Shown here in pieces: positions 6,292 to 9,124 of a DNA stretch of 9,124 nucleotides (position 1 is its first letter; each line of letters starts with the position of its first letter). The notes under the pieces were generated by a model, which saw only the letters and a program-made list of their open reading frames with translations, was not told the origin of the DNA and made no database searches. The DNA is taken from assembly GCA_937967755.1 (NCBI GenBank), contig CALBTA010000247.1, positions 1 through 9,124 of the forward strand. Reading direction: 5' to 3'. The translations under genes and the position numbers were made by a program. This DNA is from an uncultured Planctomycetaceae bacterium. Lineage in GTDB: Bacteria > Planctomycetota > Planctomycetia > Pirellulales > Pirellulaceae.

Positions 6292-6741
6292 GTGTGCCAG
6301 CGAACAACTCTTCAAGGGTTGTCGAGAGCTTACCCCATTGGGACATTGATCTTGGGACTGTTACGAACGCAAAACGAAGATTTGTTGGAAACCGCGGCGG
6401 CGTTGGGGGAAAGCGCTGACGAGAATCCAATTTCGCGTTGGGTTAAAGGAGTGATCTTTCCGGTTGTCCCGCTTTTAGTCTCAGGATTCTTCGCGCTGCG
6501 CGCCTTGATGCGATGGATGGAACTTGACGTCGTGAATAGTCCAGCTCGCCGCGAGCTGATATTCCTGGCCGGGTTCAGCTTGCTGTTCTTCAATGTTGCG
6601 ATGTTCATGCATGCGCATTTCTTTTGGACACCGCATCCACGGTGGCACATCGTTGGTTGACTGCGAAAGAACGTCACCGCTGGCGTCGTCGTTGTGCTGC
6701 TGTTGCTAGGCATTTTGCAGGGGTTCGCGCAGTTGATTTAG
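6292..6741 (+). pseudogene. Small multi-pass membrane protein gene interrupted by in-frame TGA
   Basis: The frame encodes two clear hydrophobic segments: IFPVVPLLVSGFFALRAL (6448-6501) and LIFLAGFSLLFFNVAMFM (6556-6609). Then comes TPHPRWHIVG and a TGA at 6658-6660. Directly after it the same frame continues LRKNVTAGVVVVLLLLGILQ, a third hydrophobic helix, and ends at TAG 6739-6741. A TGG (Trp) in place of TGA would give one three-helix protein, so a nonsense change is the simplest reading. The 5' end is also poor: the frame is open from 6247 but has no ATG, and GTG 6292 and the TTGs at 6319, 6346 and 6352 lack a good ribosome binding site. I do not recognise the family. It follows the sigma54 activator by 38 bp with no visible promoter. 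Alternatives are a real two-helix protein ending at 6660, or a sequencing error. Confidence 0.6.
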
Positions 6742-6747
6742 CCTACC

Positions 6748-6753
6748 TAGAAT
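6748..6753 (+). promoter_or_regulatory. Possible -10 box for the LRR gene
   Basis: TAGAAT matches the -10 consensus at 5 of 6 positions. With a start near 6760 the leader would be about 59 nt. The best -35 candidate (TTCGCG, 6724-6729, 18 bp away) is poor. A 10-bp palindrome, ACTGGCCAGT (6774-6783), lies in the leader and could be an operator or chance. Confidence 0.3.
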
Positions 6754-6818
6754 GCCCTCGGTCTTCCAACTAGACTGGCCAGTAGACGTTTTTGTGCGGA
6801 CTTTGCGGAGGATAGTCT

Positions 6819-7661
6819 ATGCCACGACGATTTCAGGCTTGGCTGACATGCTTGCTGATTATCTTTGTAATCGGATGCTGTTCCAGCGCGTACGCGGATG
6901 AGTTGTTTCCCGACAAAGCCCTAGAGGCCGCGGTTCGGCAGCATGTTTTTGCGAAGCGTGATGACAACCAGCCGTTGACTGCGGACGATGTGAAGTCGAT
7001 TTCGACGATCGTCGCCAAGGAAAAGGGAATCAAGGATCTCAAGGGATTGGAAGCATGCGCCGCGCTAGCGCTGCTGGACTTGGAAGGAAACGAGATTTCG
7101 TCGGTTGCTCCGCTGGCGAACTTGACGATGTTGCAGTCGCTGAACCTGGCGAGGAACCGGATTCAAGATGCCGGCCCGCTCGCCGAGCTGACGAACTTGC
7201 AGTACTTGCATCTGGCCGGCAATCAAATTGCCGACATCTCTGCGCTTGCCAAGTTGGAAAATCTGACAACGTTTTACCTTTCGAACAACCAAATCAAAGA
7301 CATCGCGCCGGTGGCCGGGAACACGAAGCTGTGGTCGCTGCACATCGATGGTAACGAAGTGAAAGATCTGTCGCCGATTGCCAACCTGACCGGTTTAACC
7401 ACGCTGAACGCCAGCGGCTGCGGTATCACTGATCTTTCGCCGCTGAAAGAATTGAACCAGTGGCAATTCCTGATTGTGCGCAACAACGAAATTACCGACC
7501 TCGGCCCACTCGCACAAATGGCCACGAAAGACGCCGCCGCCGAAAAACGCTTCGCCCCCTTCTGGCGAATTTACCTCGAAGGGAACCCGCTCTCCGAAGC
7601 AGCGAAGACCACGCAGGCGGAGCAAATCAAGAAACTCGGGGGGCGCGTGGTTTTGGAGTAA
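6819..7661 (+). CDS. Exported leucine-rich-repeat protein (internalin-like LRR)
   Basis: The 280-aa product has an N-terminal signal (basic MPRR, hydrophobic 8-19). Two export routes fit: signal peptidase I cleavage after AYA (24-26), or a lipobox VIGC with Cys at 20. Residues 30-80 (FPDKALEAAVRQ, then LTADDVKSI) resemble the helical cap before internalin-type repeats. About seven 22-residue repeats follow (about 70-235), of the form LxxLxLxxNxIxDlxPLaxL, for example LQYLHLAGNQIADISALAKL. A short capping region ends the protein. Such LRR arcs bind proteins at the cell surface or in the periplasm; the partner is unknown. The ATG is supported by GGAGGA at 6807-6812, 6 nt upstream. The gene converges on the ASPIC/UnbV gene with only 8 bp between stops and no terminator in the gap. 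Confidence 0.92.
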   Translation: MPRRFQAWLTCLLIIFVIGCCSSAYADELFPDKALEAAVRQHVFAKRDDNQPLTADDVKSISTIVAKEKGIKDLKGLEACAALALLDLEGNEISSVAPLANLTMLQSLNLARNRIQDAGPLAELTNLQYLHLAGNQIADISALAKLENLTTFYLSNNQIKDIAPVAGNTKLWSLHIDGNEVKDLSPIANLTGLTTLNASGCGITDLSPLKELNQWQFLIVRNNEITDLGPLAQMATKDAAAEKRFAPFWRIYLEGNPLSEAAKTTQAEQIKKLGGRVVLE

Positions 7662-7669
7662 CTTCGCAC

Positions 7670-9124
7670 CTATTCCACCGGTTGGCGGTACGGCTCTCCG
7701 CGTTGGTAAAAACCGAGGTGGATTTCAATTTGCGCGGCCAACTCTTCGGCCCCCTGTGCTTTCGCCCGTGCGATTGCCCGCTGGGCTGCGGCGATGGCTG
7801 CTGGAAAGTTGCCAACCTCAGCTTGGGCAGCTGCCATAGTATCCAGCACTTCGGCAGTTGCTTCGTCCTGGGAATTTGCCAATTCGTTGGCTAACTCCAC
7901 CGCTTGCTCTCCGTTGCGAATATCAGAATCGGGATGCGTTGCCAGCAACCAGGCGAGGTTGTTCTTCGCTGATGACTTTTCCGGCGCCAGTTCAATTCCC
8001 TTCCCGTAATGCTTCACCGCGGCAGCGGCGTCGCCTTCGAGCACCAACAGGTCCGCCAAAATGATATGGGCTTCGGCATGATCTGGCTTCAGGCGCACAG
8101 TTTCCCGCAAATGTTGAAGGCAGGCGGCCCTGTTCCCGAGTCCCGCACGCACTCTGGCCAATAGAAAGTGACATGCGGGATCATCGGGAGTCAGTTCGAG
8201 CAAAGTCTCCAATCGCTTCGCCGCCAGCTCGAACTTATTGCCGCGAACACTGATGTTCGCCAGCATCCAATGCGCGGGGGCGAATTCTGGAATTGAACCG
8301 ACGGCGTCAAGGCAAAGTGCCCGTGCGGTATTCCCGTCGCCTAACTCCTCGTACTTCAATGCTTGCCGATACTGCAGGGCTGCCGCTTCCCAATCAGCAG
8401 TACGCAGGACGCTGGGATGGTCGATGGAACTGCCCCCCAGCGGCGCGGCCGCTAACCACCGTTCCGGTCGTGATAATTGCGGATGCTGCAGGTCGTCGAG
8501 CAGAGTGTCGACATCGACCGGCCCCTTGTAGATCACTGCAAGCCTCCCCCGCCCGTCGATGAGAAAACTGGTCGGCAATGGCAGCGGGCGATGCAGCCCG
8601 ACGTGCGTGTCGTGAAGCTTTTGTAATGAATCGATCAGCGGCTGCGTCGCGCTAACGTTGGCGAAAGGAAACTTCAAACGCTTAATTACTTTGTCCGCGG
8701 ATTTGGGATCGCCCTCGTCTTCACCCAGCCCGTCGACGCTCAAAGCGATAATTCCCAGCCCAGACTGCTCAATGTCTGCGGCGCGGTCAGCGAACTCGCT
8801 GAGTTCTTTCAGGCAGGGTGCACACCAACTGGCCCAGACATTAATCAACACGGGTTGCCCTTGTCCAGTCGCGAAAGTCCCGGCCTTCGGGTCTTCCACG
8901 GAAAGCTGCGTGGCATATAGTTGGGGGACGATAGGGATGCGCGCAACGTCTGATGAAGCAGACAACTGTACATTTCCAGGCCCCAGAGCCAGCCTTTCCG
9001 TGCGAGAATTTTCGCGCACCGGTTTACCGTTGCCCATCGTAAGCGTATATCTTTGATCGACCGAGACCCCGGGGAATTCCTCGACCGTGCCGGCCGCGTC
9101 GGGCCAGCGAACGATCACCTTTTG
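7670..9124 (-). CDS. ASPIC/UnbV-thioredoxin-TPR protein (CRTAC1-like), 5' end outside the window
   Basis: The visible part (484 codons) runs off the right edge, where the frame is still open (Gln-Lys before VIVRWPD). Numbered from Val at 9118, residues 1-52 match the ASPIC/UnbV domain (VRWPDAAGTVEEF, then DQRYTLTMG), which usually follows FG-GAP beta-propeller repeats in CRTAC1-family proteins. A TlpA/AhpC-type thioredoxin domain (about 65-210) has the redox motif WCAPC (98-102) and the cis-proline LPTSF (181-185). TPR helices then fill about 243-465, with the phrase HPDSDIRNGEQAVELA (395-410) common in planctomycete TPR proteins. Such proteins are usually exported; both active-site cysteines are kept, so disulfide exchange outside the cytoplasm is plausible. 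Substrate and role are unknown. An FG-GAP part upstream is inferred, not seen. Confidence 0.9.
   Translation of the reverse strand, partial: QKVIVRWPDAAGTVEEFPGVSVDQRYTLTMGNGKPVRENSRTERLALGPGNVQLSASSDVARIPIVPQLYATQLSVEDPKAGTFATGQGQPVLINVWASWCAPCLKELSEFADRAADIEQSGLGIIALSVDGLGEDEGDPKSADKVIKRLKFPFANVSATQPLIDSLQKLHDTHVGLHRPLPLPTSFLIDGRGRLAVIYKGPVDVDTLLDDLQHPQLSRPERWLAAAPLGGSSIDHPSVLRTADWEAAALQYRQALKYEELGDGNTARALCLDAVGSIPEFAPAHWMLANISVRGNKFELAAKRLETLLELTPDDPACHFLLARVRAGLGNRAACLQHLRETVRLKPDHAEAHIILADLLVLEGDAAAAVKHYGKGIELAPEKSSAKNNLAWLLATHPDSDIRNGEQAVELANELANSQDEATAEVLDTMAAAQAEVGNFPAAIAAAQRAIARAKAQGAEELAAQIEIHLGFYQRGEPYRQPVE

Noticed and set aside
6643..6659. TGGCACATCGTTGG as a sigma54 promoter for the nearby genes
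   Set aside because: The required GG-N10-GC spacing is not met (GG follows instead of GC), and it lies inside the membrane-protein frame.
1..9124. CRISPR array, phage genes or a defence island
   Set aside because: No regularly spaced direct repeats, integrase, tRNA attachment site or recognisable defence genes were found.

Overview
The window looks like a piece of a planctomycete chromosome, most likely from the Pirellula/Rhodopirellula side of the Planctomycetota. This is judged from the gene families. There is a DUF1559 prepilin-like protein with an H-X9-DG tail, and a Ser/Thr-kinase-fold protein with the short helical N-terminal region common in planctomycete kinases. There is also an FHA-GAF-sigma54 activator, and a protein joining ASPIC/UnbV, TlpA-type thioredoxin and TPR parts. 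No ribosomal, tRNA, phage or CRISPR sequence was seen.

Layout from left to right. Bases 1-420 hold no convincing gene and end in the leader of csrA (421-705, +), which carries two CAAGGA motifs, one of them overlapping the ribosome binding site. A perfect 9-bp hairpin at 734-754 separates csrA from a convergent kinase-like gene (763-1944, -) whose catalytic motifs are altered. Upstream of the kinase on the same strand are a small lipoprotein gene (2058-2462, -) and a DUF1559 gene (2483-3556, -), 20 bp apart and probably one operon. A near-consensus sigma70 promoter at 3630-3658 drives this group and fixes the DUF1559 start at 3556.

The 382-bp gap at 3557-3938 also carries a 66-bp element with perfect 18-bp terminal inverted repeats flanked by TAA on both sides, which looks like a small non-autonomous transposable element. 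Next on the + strand come a second short lipoprotein (3939-4220), a cluster of related hairpins (4228-4341), an extended -10 promoter (4374-4382) and the FHA-GAF-sigma54 activator (best start 4418, end 6253). A small membrane-protein gene follows at 6292-6741. It is interrupted by an in-frame TGA and has no recognisable start, so it is probably a pseudogene.

The right end has an exported leucine-rich-repeat protein (6819-7661, +). It converges, with only 8 bp between stop codons, on the 3' part of the ASPIC/UnbV-thioredoxin-TPR gene (7670-9124, -), whose beginning lies outside the window.

The regulators (CsrA, kinase-like protein, FHA-sigma54 activator) and the cell-envelope proteins (two lipoproteins, DUF1559, LRR, ASPIC-thioredoxin) do not form one obvious pathway. 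I see no clear previously undescribed multi-gene system. The observations most worth checking are the interrupted membrane gene, the altered kinase and the MITE-like element.
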